Position numbers and translations under genes: made by a program. Under the pieces are notes generated by a model that saw only the letters and a list, made by a program, of their open reading frames with translations, was not told where the DNA came from and made no database searches. This document shows, piece by piece, positions 56,175 to 64,000 of a stretch of 64,000 bases of DNA. Source of the DNA: Maribacter flavus (lineage in GTDB: Bacteria; Bacteroidota; Bacteroidia; Flavobacteriales; Flavobacteriaceae); the NCBI RefSeq assembly GCF_008386635.1, contig NZ_VUOE01000003.1:1-64000 (forward strand), written 5' to 3'. Positions within the stretch are counted from its first letter, which is position 1, and the number at the start of each line of letters is the position of its first letter.

Positions 56175-56230
56175 TTGCCTATATTTATCCGTATAACGGA
56201 TAGCAAGTTATGTTTTGGGGGTCCCAAAAC
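56100..56230 (+). other. Candidate origin of transfer (oriT)
   Basis: Three exact TATATG hexamers start at 56100, 56110 and 56120, with a weaker fourth at 56130, so they repeat once per helical turn. About 50 bases later come two perfect hairpins: TATCCGT-ATA-ACGGATA (56186-56202), extendable by CTTGC (56174-56178) and GCAAG (56203-56207), and GTTTTGGG-GGT-CCCAAAAC (56212-56230). The cluster lies just upstream of mobC and mobB, the usual place of an oriT. The nick site is not located, and part of the region might serve as the mobC promoter (TATATTTA at 56180-56187). Confidence 0.55.
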
Positions 56231-56282
56231 TGTCTACTTCTACGAAGTGGTGCTGTCGCATTATGTAGTTATTATCCATACC

Positions 56283-56666
56283 ATGAAGAACCAGGGAGGG
56301 AGAAAACAATTAGGGGATAAAAAGAGAAATCATGCCTTCAAGGTTCGTATGAACCAGGCCGAGGTAGAGCGTCTGCGTGCCCTTATGAAACGATTTCATT
56401 TGGACATGGATAATAAGGGAACGGTGGGTCCCTTTTTAAGAAAACAAATTTTACAGGATGTGTATGAGAAAGATGATCGTTTACCCGATTCGATGACCCA
56501 AGTGGTTTATGAGATCAACAAAATTGGCACAAACATAAATCAATTGACAAAGGTCGTCCACTATAAGGATAAACGACAACCGAACGCTTCGCTGAATATG
56601 GAAATCAGGCAAATGCATACCCTGTTGTTGGACATCTTAAAACTATTAAATGAAATATCGACCTAG
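56283..56666 (+). CDS. mobC: Mobilisation protein MobC (relaxosome accessory)
   Basis: I choose ATG 56283 over the upstream ATG at 56175 because family proteins start close to the basic GGRKQLGDKKR segment and because the extra 36 residues would translate the hairpins of the candidate oriT. The resulting 127-residue protein has a ribbon-helix-helix-like N-terminus (KVRMNQAEVERLR) and the conserved V-x-x-x-I-N-K-I-G-x-N-I-N-Q-L segment near the middle, which is the MobC signature. It binds near oriT and assists the relaxase. No bases separate its stop from the relaxase start. Confidence 0.88.
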   Translation: MKNQGGRKQLGDKKRNHAFKVRMNQAEVERLRALMKRFHLDMDNKGTVGPFLRKQILQDVYEKDDRLPDSMTQVVYEINKIGTNINQLTKVVHYKDKRQPNASLNMEIRQMHTLLLDILKLLNEIST

Positions 56667-58946
56667 ATGATTGCCCGAATATTATATCGTAAAAATGTAC
56701 AAGGGGTATTGAATTATGTACTCGATAAACCACACGCCTCTGTATTGGGAATGTGTAATATCCCAAAACAAATACTTCAATATCCCAAACTATTAAAACA
56801 GCATTTCCACTTTTTGGGGAGTAGGCACGAATCCAACAAACGATTTGTACATATAACATTGAATTTACCTCATGGTGAATTTTTAGATGATTCCAAATTT
56901 TTCAAACTGGCTGAAATCTATATGCAAGAAATGGGCTATGGAGAACAGCCCTTTGTCATTGTTCGGCATGACGACACCAAACATGAACATGTACATATCG
57001 TAAGTACCAGGGTAAAGGAATCGGGAAAACTTGTCGATAACTCCCACGACTTTTCTAGAAATCTGGCCGTTCAAAAATACTTGGAGCAAATGTTTGGTAT
57101 AACACCCTCCCCTGAATCCAAATGTAGTCAAAACCTTCCGGTCATTCGGGTACCTAAAGAAAGAAGCCTTCCCGATGACAGTCTTGGAGTACGCTTCTAC
57201 ATGCAGGATATACTCAACACCCTTTGTCAACAATACAAACCCCGATCTTTTAAGGAGTTAAAACATTTAATACAGGCGTACCATCTAGCGTTAAGTATAA
57301 CCCAAAATAAATCAGGAAGAGTGGGGGTTTCCTACGGTATAGAAAAAGTTTTGGGCTACAAATCCAGATTCATTCAAGGATACAAAGTACATCCAAACCT
57401 AAGCGGACCAAAAATGGAACGATTATTTCAAAAAAATGCCCGTTCCAAACTACTGCCTACCCATAGACAACGCTTAAAAAAGCAACTGGATACCGTGTTC
57501 AAATTATTCAAATCCATAGATCTAAAAGAACTCGAAACTATCCTAATGGAGTTTCAGAAATTGGATACTAGTTTGGAATTCAACAAAATGGGTCAGCCCA
57601 AATCGTTTACCATCTATGACAAATCGGGATATATTTTTAATCCAAGTGAAATTGATGGTCAACTCTGGTCCAGAATCCGCTCTTTTTCGTCTAACTCAAA
57701 TTCGGTTCTCGAGGTTAACGGGTCTCAATTTCAGCTGGAACTAATTAAGTGCGTCGAAGAAGTTCTTTTGAATAGACATGCAAGGATGCATACAGGTTTT
57801 GTTGTTTCAGAATTTATAGCAAGACAAACTTTTTCCGCTATTCAAAATGATTTTTGGGAACATCCAAAATTCGCCCTTTTGTCAAAGTATTGCCCAAAAG
57901 AGGGTCTCGACCTACATAAGCAATTGAATGACCAGTATGCAGGAATACAGAACAAACTGGTCCAAAAGCATCATAAAAGGGAGACCCAGTTGCTGGAATC
58001 CAAATCCCGGTTAATTTCCAAGGTCATTGAACAGTGTGTTTTTGGTTTAAATCTTACGACGGATACCCGGGGAGAACTATTCCAAAGCCTTGGATTGGCA
58101 TATGAAAATGGTTCGGTTCGGTACTTGGATTCATCAGTGCATAGCCTCTCTTTGGATATGGGAAATTTCAATACAAGGCCAAATGAAATGAAGTTTCCTT
58201 CGGCTTTTATTCGCGAACATGAAAAGGTGCTACGATTGTTGGTAGGGGCAAATCCGAAAAGCGAATCCTTGTATGCCCGTTCTTATTTTCTTCCGATGTT
58301 TTTTAAACAACTTTATTCACAAATGGCAAAAGAGGATAGAAAAACCTTTGAAACATATTCCCTACATGCTTATTGGAAGACCATAGAGCGAATGAACCAG
58401 TCATTTGAAAAATCTCCCAAGGACTATGTACATCTTTTAAATCATCAAGGTTTCCACGTTAGTGAAATAGATGGGGATATGTATTTGCATGCTATATACG
58501 GGGAAACAGATGCCACAATTCCTTTAGATCAGAAAACCAAGGCCTATCTGAACTCCCTACCTGATAAAAATATCGTATTCAAGAACCAACATACTCATAT
58601 AACCCTCTTGAAACATAGTGGTAGGGATTCCTTCGACCATCTTTGGACAGCTTACCTCATACAAAATGAATATTATAAAAAAGCGGCCTATCTCATCGTC
58701 TTCAAGGGAATTCGTCCCAATTTGGCTCCTGAGATAATGGAGTTTCATATGCAAAAGGGGCTTAAAAAAGTTATATTGGAAGTAGCGCAAAATCAGAATA
58801 ACTATAAGAACCGAAAGTTGATACTTGCAAGCGCCTATACGATTGATAGCTTATTGGGTTCCCAAAAGGGGCGAAATGAATTGGAATTTAATCCATTCAA
58901 GGACGAGTTGACAGATTATTCCAAGTTCAATAAACAAGGTCTATAA
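56667..58946 (+). CDS. mobB: Relaxase/mobilisation nuclease
   Basis: The 759-residue relaxase has an N-terminal nuclease domain (about 1-135) with the HUH-type metal motif H-D-D-T-K-H-E-H-V-H (His101, His106, His108, His110) and candidate catalytic tyrosine at 17 (LNY). The family nicks oriT and stays covalently bound to the transferred strand. The remaining 600 residues are not recognised in detail; they are rich in helices and may bind the coupling protein or oriT. It directly follows mobC. Length is greater than that of small mobilisable-plasmid relaxases but usual for flavobacterial elements. Confidence 0.92.
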   Translation: MIARILYRKNVQGVLNYVLDKPHASVLGMCNIPKQILQYPKLLKQHFHFLGSRHESNKRFVHITLNLPHGEFLDDSKFFKLAEIYMQEMGYGEQPFVIVRHDDTKHEHVHIVSTRVKESGKLVDNSHDFSRNLAVQKYLEQMFGITPSPESKCSQNLPVIRVPKERSLPDDSLGVRFYMQDILNTLCQQYKPRSFKELKHLIQAYHLALSITQNKSGRVGVSYGIEKVLGYKSRFIQGYKVHPNLSGPKMERLFQKNARSKLLPTHRQRLKKQLDTVFKLFKSIDLKELETILMEFQKLDTSLEFNKMGQPKSFTIYDKSGYIFNPSEIDGQLWSRIRSFSSNSNSVLEVNGSQFQLELIKCVEEVLLNRHARMHTGFVVSEFIARQTFSAIQNDFWEHPKFALLSKYCPKEGLDLHKQLNDQYAGIQNKLVQKHHKRETQLLESKSRLISKVIEQCVFGLNLTTDTRGELFQSLGLAYENGSVRYLDSSVHSLSLDMGNFNTRPNEMKFPSAFIREHEKVLRLLVGANPKSESLYARSYFLPMFFKQLYSQMAKEDRKTFETYSLHAYWKTIERMNQSFEKSPKDYVHLLNHQGFHVSEIDGDMYLHAIYGETDATIPLDQKTKAYLNSLPDKNIVFKNQHTHITLLKHSGRDSFDHLWTAYLIQNEYYKKAAYLIVFKGIRPNLAPEIMEFHMQKGLKKVILEVAQNQNNYKNRKLILASAYTIDSLLGSQKGRNELEFNPFKDELTDYSKFNKQGL

Positions 58947-59026
58947 TCATTGGAAACCCATCATCTCAAAAGTACACTTCTTTGAGTGAAACAATTTTAG
59001 AGGGTTTACATGGAAAGGTATTTCCC

Positions 59027-59254
59027 CTATTTAATCATTGGCCCATTGATCATATTCTGAAATAATACAACAACACGTTCTTGAATGGACTCTGGTATAG
59101 TTTCATTCATAATCGAGGATTCATCAAAAGAATATTTTGGATCTGAAATGATGTCATCCTTGACATAGTGTAACGCCTTGATACGGGTCGCGTCGTCCAT
59201 GGCAGTATAGAGTCGTATTATGTTTTTGGTCATGGCTGGGTCTTGATGCCGCAA
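59027..59254 (-). CDS. Small hypothetical protein
   Basis: This 75-residue protein may really start at Met8 (MTKNIIRLY). It is helical, acidic and without membrane segments, and is not recognised. It lies between the relaxase gene and the YedK-like gene, on the same strand as the latter. It may be a small regulatory protein of the element or a spurious frame. Confidence 0.4.
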   Translation of the reverse strand: MRHQDPAMTKNIIRLYTAMDDATRIKALHYVKDDIISDPKYSFDESSIMNETIPESIQERVVVLFQNMINGPMIK

Positions 59255-59335
59255 ATATATTTTGAAAACTTCTTTGGAAGGAAAAAATAATCCAAATATT
59301 CTATCACGTACCGCACCGGAAAACGGAATTCGGGT

Positions 59336-60115
59336 CTAGAATAATAGCTGCTGGTCTAGTTCCGGATAGGAAACTTTTTCATTGATTTCAGGAATATTCC
59401 CTGCATATTCCTTCCCTCTCAAACGGCCCACGGTATGAAAGGTCATTAATTTCTCCGGGAAAGGCTGTAGAAGTGGGTTGATAGCCTGTTCCGTAAGTTC
59501 TTCCTCGTAATCCTGAAGCCATTGCTCTTCCAATTCCTCCGGGAGGATTACGGGCATACGCGGTTCTTCTGATGCCGCCGGGTTGTTATGTATTTTCTCC
59601 ATCATAGGATTGGCTGTAGTTGTTACAATGGAAAAGGTATGTAAGACTTCACCTGTGACCTGGTCTGTCCATTCACGCCATAGCCCTGCCAAATTCATAG
59701 GTTTCCCATCCTTTCGATAGATGTAATGAGGATACGTTTTGCCCTTGAAATGCCGATGCTCATAAAAACCGTCTATAGGAATGATACACCTTCTATGAAT
59801 GGCCGAGGACTTAAACGATTTAAGTTCAAAAATGGTCTCCCCCCTTGCATTCAGGGTTTTATTCCAAGCACCATATAATTGCTTTTTGTCCTTTACCCAA
59901 TGGGGGGCGAGACCCCATTGGGAAATCACAGGTTCCATGGGATGCTCATTCGTATATATCACTAATTTTGGATGCTTAAATCCAGAAACATGGTGATAAG
60001 GGTGATCGGTTAGTCCAGCCAAACGGTCCTTGATTTCCGCTATGGCATGGACATCAGAATCACGTTTCGCCCTTCGTAATTGGGTTTCCAACTGGGCCTT
60101 GACATCATAACACAT
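59336..60115 (-). CDS. SOS response-associated peptidase family protein (YedK/HMCES-like)
   Basis: The 259-residue protein starts MCYDVK, so Cys2 becomes the N-terminal nucleophile after Met removal. Conserved features follow: the WGLAPHW motif near 65-71, a N-x-x-x-E-T-I-F motif at about 90-97 (ARGETIF), CIIPIDGFYEH near 110-120 and RMPVIL near 195. YedK/HMCES proteins crosslink to abasic sites in single-stranded DNA and shield them. In a conjugative element this could protect incoming single-stranded DNA. It is divergent from the 86-residue gene at 60228. Confidence 0.93.
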   Translation of the reverse strand: MCYDVKAQLETQLRRAKRDSDVHAIAEIKDRLAGLTDHPYHHVSGFKHPKLVIYTNEHPMEPVISQWGLAPHWVKDKKQLYGAWNKTLNARGETIFELKSFKSSAIHRRCIIPIDGFYEHRHFKGKTYPHYIYRKDGKPMNLAGLWREWTDQVTGEVLHTFSIVTTTANPMMEKIHNNPAASEEPRMPVILPEELEEQWLQDYEEELTEQAINPLLQPFPEKLMTFHTVGRLRGKEYAGNIPEINEKVSYPELDQQLLF

Positions 60116-60184
60116 ACTTCTTGTTTATTTTTTTAAGGTACTAATTTCAGTGTTAAAAGGTGTTTCTACCTTTTTATGATTTTT

Positions 60185-60192
60185 TATATTTG
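60185..60192 (+). promoter_or_regulatory. Putative -7 box of the 86-residue gene
   Basis: TATATTTG matches the Bacteroidetes -7 consensus 36 bases before the ATG. A clear -33 TTG is not seen. Confidence 0.45.
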
Positions 60193-60227
60193 GAAATAAT
60201 CCAAAAATAAGGAAAATATCCAATTTT

Positions 60228-60488
60228 ATGAAACATGTGGTTTTTAGGAATTATGATCGATATGCCATCAAACATCTTTTGATGGAAATAGGGCATCATA
60301 GACTCCATAGGGAATGTGAAAATAGAAAACTGAATTTTCCCAAGCGCATCTCCTTGTTCTTTTTGGAAAGTGGTGATTTCCCAACAACCCTAAAATATAA
60401 GTATCCTATGATAGGCATTAATACCATTATGGTCATAGATCGATACGATTTGCCGGAAAAGGGCTGGGAACGCTTCGAAGTTGCCTAA
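60228..60488 (+). CDS. Small hypothetical protein
   Basis: The 86-residue soluble protein is basic in its first half (HHRLHRECENRKLNFPKR) and carries FFLESGDFPTTLKYKYP in its middle. I recognise no family. It is divergent from the YedK-like gene, has a plausible -7 box, and its size and location suggest an accessory gene of the element. Confidence 0.55.
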   Translation: MKHVVFRNYDRYAIKHLLMEIGHHRLHRECENRKLNFPKRISLFFLESGDFPTTLKYKYPMIGINTIMVIDRYDLPEKGWERFEVA

Positions 60489-60652
60489 ATTTTATGGGTA
60501 TGCGGTACGGATTCAGGATATAAAAATACTTCTTTTACCATCAATTCACAGATGAAGCCAACTCCTTTTTCAGGAAATAAAATATCCCAGATATGACTTA
60601 ATTCATTTAAGGAAAGGCTTATTGTATAAATAATAGGTAAGGTTATAACGTG

Positions 60653-61054
60653 CTATATCTGATTTTTAAATGTGGTCAAGGCGGTTACTATCGAGGACTC
60701 CAATTCCTTATAATGTTGCTGCACATCATCTTGGTAGACCAGATTGGCTCCTACATTCATTTTAGGGATAAACTCATTGTCTGGGGACATTACCCAAATG
60801 GGATTGTACCCCAAGGAATAATAATACAACAAAAGCTTGATGGTATTAAAAGACAAGGGGCCTCGTTCGATGTTGGTAATGGTTTGATAGTCCACTCCCA
60901 GGCGTTCGGCCATGGCCTTCCTCGAAAATGGGCTTTGACGCTTATCCTCAGTAGGATCCTTTTCAATGAGTTCCTCCCGGATTTGTTGTAAGCGTTCGCC
61001 TATAAAATAAAAGTCCTTGGCCTTGCCGTTAAATATATCTTCCATTGTTTTCAT
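60653..61054 (-). CDS. XRE family helix-turn-helix regulator
   Basis: The 133-residue protein has a Cro/CI-type helix-turn-helix (about 40-80, with SRKAMAERLGVDYQTITNIERG) followed by a C-terminal helical part. Its start overlaps the end of the coupling-protein gene by four bases, so the regulator is translated from the same mRNA and may control the mobilisation genes. Confidence 0.9.
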   Translation of the reverse strand: MKTMEDIFNGKAKDFYFIGERLQQIREELIEKDPTEDKRQSPFSRKAMAERLGVDYQTITNIERGPLSFNTIKLLLYYYSLGYNPIWVMSPDNEFIPKMNVGANLVYQDDVQQHYKELESSIVTALTTFKNQI

Positions 61055-63573
61055 GTTTCGACGATTTCTACGGGATAGCTGGAATATGGTTCGCTGGCTT
61101 GTAATAAAGAGCCAAAAACAAACAAATCCTCCTTCAATTTTGGTTTTCTATCCCCAAAAGTAGGTTTTTCTTGTTTACCCGTATACCGGTCCAAGAGCTC
61201 CTCCGGATTCAAATGGGTGTCGGTATTTCCGGAAGGCTCCGTGGAACTTTGGTTTTCTTTGGTGTTATGGTCCATGCCGACCACCTTTTCCGTATCAAAT
61301 ACGCCCGATGATGGGGATGTCCCATGGTTCTTGACATACTCCTTTTGGACCAATTCCTCGACATCTTCCAAAATACTATGGAAATTTGCGTCCAACACCC
61401 GATTTTTTTCCTTGTTTTTGATGTACCGTGCTATCAGTGATTTTAATACTGTTTTCAATAGGTGGTCTTCCTTCGGATTATCTTGGATACAATGGGACAG
61501 CTCCGTACGATAATCAAACAGGCCATAGTCCTTGACCAAATTAATAAAGTCCCATTGTTCAATCTCAGAGATATAAGAATTTGCGGCAATTGTCGGAATG
61601 TGGTCATGATAGAACCCATAATAATCGGAAATATGCCAATCCAATCGGTATAAGACATTATAAAATTGAAGGTCCTCCAAATCCTGGATTCGTTGCTGCA
61701 GTTGTTCCTCGAAGTCCTCGGGTACGAAGGTGCGAATGGCAGGTAAGGCATATTTCTTCTGTACCCGCTTTGAAGCCAAATTAGGTCGTAACAATCCATA
61801 ACAGAGTTTTTGGGGTATGGGATGTTCAAAGGTATCGGCTACCATCCCTCCAAAATATCCAGTGGACATTCCGGAAATCTTGCTCTTGGGCAATAAGTCC
61901 ATCATTTCTGAACTGATGTTCATGGTGGTATCCTGCTTGGACAGGGTATGCGCTTTTTTTGACTGATGGATACGCCCAAAGATCTCGCTGATACGCCGAG
62001 CTGTTTCCCCTTTGGCGGCACCACTGAATATATTGGCACAGTTGTCAAAAATAACATCGGCTAATTCCCTGCCATAATCAGCTATCAATTGACTGATACT
62101 CTGTATGCCCAAGACTGTGGCCACCAAATGGGAGCGACCGGTATCGATGATTTTTCTCAGTCCCATAATAAATACCGTGGGTAGCTCGTCCAATAGCAAA
62201 CCGCAGGGTCGGCAACCGGGTCGATTGATCAATTGCAGGGTCTTGTTGATATATAGACCAATAGGTGCGGCATAGATTTCAGAACGATTGGGGTTGTTTT
62301 GGATACAGACGATCTTGGGTTGCTCTGGGTTATTAATGTCCAATTGAAAATCATTTCCCGTCATCACATAGAATATTTCCTTATTGGCCAACATAGATAA
62401 GGAAATCTGCGCACTTGCAGTTTGTCCCGCCAATTGCTGTCCGGCTTCCCGCTCCAAGGCATCCTTAAAGGGTATCATCAGGTTTCTGACTTCGATATCT
62501 TCCAACATGATGGAAAGCAAATACTCAATGTTGACGGTGGATAGTATAATGACATGGGGTAGGGTGCAAATATTTTTACCATATTCCTCGGATTTGCGCT
62601 TCAAATACCAGATAAGTCCCGACACAAAACTGATGGCACTCCGGGAGAAGAAATCGTTTCTCTTGATCCATTCCTTATTGAGGTTTTTCATAATGACGGT
62701 AGCGGCATCCGAAGCATCCATTTGACTTTTTAATAGGTAAGGATCCAATGGATTGCATCGATGGGATTGTTCCACATTGTCAAAATTTAATACGTAAAAT
62801 TTTGAATAGGGCGCTGTTTGGTTTTCCTTCCCATAGGTTTGCTTTTCCCGTAACCAATAGTTGTAAGCAATGGTACTAAGGGTATCAAACTTAAAATCAT
62901 ACAATAGCAGGGTAAATTTTTTTTGAATCAACTGTTCCAAGATTTCCTCGATGACGGCAAAGGACTTCCCGCTTCCCGGGGTTCCTACGACCAACAGGCC
63001 CCGAAACAGATTGATGAAATTAATCCATCCCCTACGTAGTAGCCCTTTATGGTAATAGTCATACGGTATATTGACAGAGTAAGGGGTGTCGATACGCTGT
63101 TCCATTTGTTGGAAGGTCTCGTTTTCAACATTAAATGGGTCTATCTCGGATAGGGGTTCGTAAGGTACTACCTGAAAAAGGTGGAGGGTACCCCAAAGAC
63201 TTAACACAAAACCCAAGAAATAACAAGCAATGGTAACGATAATTATGGGCCGTTCGGATGCTATAAGAGATTGTGATAGCAGGAGAAGTCCAACCCCCAA
63301 ACACCATAGGAATAAACCTTTTGATATGGTTTTGCCAGGTACTTTTTTAGGGTAGTAGCACATAACGGCCCCAATAACGGTCAATAATAAAAACAGGCGG
63401 TTAAAGTAAGGTCGTTCCAAAGGGCCAAAACGTTTCAAAAAACTATACACCCATTGTAAACCTGGTACGTTCGCCTCTTGCTGGATGGTAGGATAATGAT
63501 CTAAAAAGCCAATCGATAGAAAACAGATGACCGAGATGAACATGGCGGAAAAGGCAATTTTTTGGGATTCCAT
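61051..63573 (-). CDS. Type IV coupling protein (VirD4/TraG-type) of the conjugation system
   Basis: The 840-residue protein has four hydrophobic segments in its first 140 residues, then a nucleotide-binding domain with Walker A GTPGSGKS near 198-205 and Walker B LLLDELPT near 455. The AAA-like core (about 180-600) is followed by a polar tail (about 690-840). It links the relaxosome to the secretion channel and drives DNA through it. It follows the gene at 63589-63969 by 15 bases and overlaps the XRE regulator gene. Confidence 0.95.
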   Translation of the reverse strand: MESQKIAFSAMFISVICFLSIGFLDHYPTIQQEANVPGLQWVYSFLKRFGPLERPYFNRLFLLLTVIGAVMCYYPKKVPGKTISKGLFLWCLGVGLLLLSQSLIASERPIIIVTIACYFLGFVLSLWGTLHLFQVVPYEPLSEIDPFNVENETFQQMEQRIDTPYSVNIPYDYYHKGLLRRGWINFINLFRGLLVVGTPGSGKSFAVIEEILEQLIQKKFTLLLYDFKFDTLSTIAYNYWLREKQTYGKENQTAPYSKFYVLNFDNVEQSHRCNPLDPYLLKSQMDASDAATVIMKNLNKEWIKRNDFFSRSAISFVSGLIWYLKRKSEEYGKNICTLPHVIILSTVNIEYLLSIMLEDIEVRNLMIPFKDALEREAGQQLAGQTASAQISLSMLANKEIFYVMTGNDFQLDINNPEQPKIVCIQNNPNRSEIYAAPIGLYINKTLQLINRPGCRPCGLLLDELPTVFIMGLRKIIDTGRSHLVATVLGIQSISQLIADYGRELADVIFDNCANIFSGAAKGETARRISEIFGRIHQSKKAHTLSKQDTTMNISSEMMDLLPKSKISGMSTGYFGGMVADTFEHPIPQKLCYGLLRPNLASKRVQKKYALPAIRTFVPEDFEEQLQQRIQDLEDLQFYNVLYRLDWHISDYYGFYHDHIPTIAANSYISEIEQWDFINLVKDYGLFDYRTELSHCIQDNPKEDHLLKTVLKSLIARYIKNKEKNRVLDANFHSILEDVEELVQKEYVKNHGTSPSSGVFDTEKVVGMDHNTKENQSSTEPSGNTDTHLNPEELLDRYTGKQEKPTFGDRKPKLKEDLFVFGSLLQASEPYSSYPVEIVET

Positions 63574-63588
63574 GGGATCTGTTTTTTG

Positions 63589-64000
63589 TTATAGGTCTAG
63601 GTTTGGAGTGTTTCTCTTGGACGTTTCTCCCACGGCCTTGGAAAGTGACGTTTGTTCGTTAGGTATGGGCCGTTCTAGGGCCCGAACCTGAACAAAGGGA
63701 ATGGCGTACGGTGTCTTTAATCCAAAATCACATAGCACCCCTTTTTCCATGACTTTGATTACGGTGCCGGGGTGGGTAGTGCCTTCGGGACCTGTAGCCA
63801 TTTTCAAATGCACCCGATCACCAGTCTTCAACTGGCTATCTCGGTTCCATGGGACTAATTCGTATCGCGGTTGTTTGGTATGCTTCAGGTCTTCGTTCCA
63901 ATCCTTATGGTGCGATTTATGGATGTTGACAGGAATTTTTATATACAATTTGGTCAATGTCAGGGTCAACGATCGTAGGAGTTCCAGCCGATTCGGTGGT
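63589..64000 (-). CDS. Hypothetical protein with SH3-like region, probably 5'-truncated by the window edge
   Basis: From the TTG at 63969 the reading gives 126 residues, but the frame is open to the window end (PPNRLELLRS before the TTG), so the true start is likely outside. The central part (about 40-100) with TGDRVHLKM and GTVIKVMEKGVLCDFG looks like a small beta-barrel (SH3-like) domain. It is the gene upstream of the coupling protein and probably cotranscribed with it. The function is unknown. Confidence 0.5.
   Translation of the reverse strand, partial: PPNRLELLRSLTLTLTKLYIKIPVNIHKSHHKDWNEDLKHTKQPRYELVPWNRDSQLKTGDRVHLKMATGPEGTTHPGTVIKVMEKGVLCDFGLKTPYAIPFVQVRALERPIPNEQTSLSKAVGETSKRNTPNLDL

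Larger units (their letters stand above)
15035..64000. mobile_element. Probable integrative conjugative element inserted at tRNA-Val (right end outside window)
   Basis: From the tRNA-Val 3' end onward the ordinary chromosomal genes are replaced by an excisionase-like protein, a defence island, a Bacteroidetes-type transfer operon (traE to traQ), a metabolic cargo operon, and mobilisation genes with relaxase, coupling protein and candidate oriT. This content is that of an ICE (conjugative transposon). The left boundary is inferred from the usual use of tRNA 3' ends as attachment sites. No integrase and no second copy of the tRNA 3' end are visible, so the right boundary must lie beyond base 64000 if the inference holds. 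The defence island could alternatively be a separate insertion beside the element. Confidence 0.55.

Noticed and set aside
56175-56282. N-terminal extension of mobC from the ATG at 56175
   Set aside because: It would translate the inverted repeats of the candidate oriT and does not resemble MobC; the ATG at 56283 fits better.
1-64000. CRISPR array, complete insertion sequence or transposase, integrase
   Set aside because: No regularly spaced repeat series, no transposase or tyrosine/serine recombinase sequence was seen in any frame.

Overview
The window reads as a chromosomal segment of a marine Flavobacteriaceae bacterium (Maribacter/Zobellia/Arenibacter-like; the genus is inference). The basis is AT-rich DNA, repeated TAnnTTTG-type -7 boxes typical of Bacteroidetes sigma factors, secreted lipoproteins with short LxxC lipoboxes, an algal-polysaccharide style sulfatase beside an rRNA operon, and a Bacteroidetes-type TraE-TraQ conjugation system.

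Core chromosome, 1-15034: the 3' part of a 5S rRNA with a strong terminator, a formylglycine sulfatase, a small lipoprotein, a gltB-gltD operon (minus strand) with its own terminator, an acyl-CoA dehydrogenase, and a plus-strand cluster nhaD - exbB/tolQ - exbD/tolR - TolA/TonB-like - folC, followed by tRNA-Val(UAC).

Defence island, about 15.0-30.5 kb: directly 3' of tRNA-Val lie a winged-helix excisionase-like protein and a small unknown protein. They are followed by one long tight operon: half-size HsdS, HsdM, Fic protein, single-HKD PLD nuclease, full HsdS, DUF2971 protein, two tandem class III nucleotidyl cyclases, a DUF5706 (PycTM-type) membrane effector, HsdR and an HExxH metallopeptidase. 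A DUF5655/PD-(D/E)xK gene interrupted by one in-frame TAA lies downstream. The cyclase-cyclase-membrane trio looks like a Pycsar anti-phage cassette nested inside a type I restriction-modification operon, with two cyclases instead of one and divergent base-selecting residues. This is the most exciting element of the window.

Conjugation module, 31.3-42.6 kb (minus strand): traE-F-G-I-J-K-M-N-O-Q, a Bacteroidetes type IV secretion system without recognisable traL or traP and with a greatly enlarged, repetitive TraQ.

Metabolic cargo, 42.9-55.2 kb: a NUDIX-type regulator with a degenerate Nudix box is divergent from an operon encoding a ThuA/sugar dehydrogenase/PKD/cytochrome c/CBM-like multidomain lipoprotein, an SDR oxidoreductase, an alpha/beta hydrolase, a GH20 hexosaminidase split by a frameshift, and a GH2 glycosidase.

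Mobilisation module, 56.1-64.0 kb: MobC, a MobB relaxase, a YedK/HMCES-like protein, an XRE regulator and a VirD4-type coupling protein, preceded by a compact cluster of phased repeats and two hairpins that is a good oriT candidate. Together the right-hand 49 kb is best explained as an integrative conjugative element at tRNA-Val carrying defence and sugar-catabolic cargo. No integrase is visible, so the far end presumably lies beyond 64 kb.
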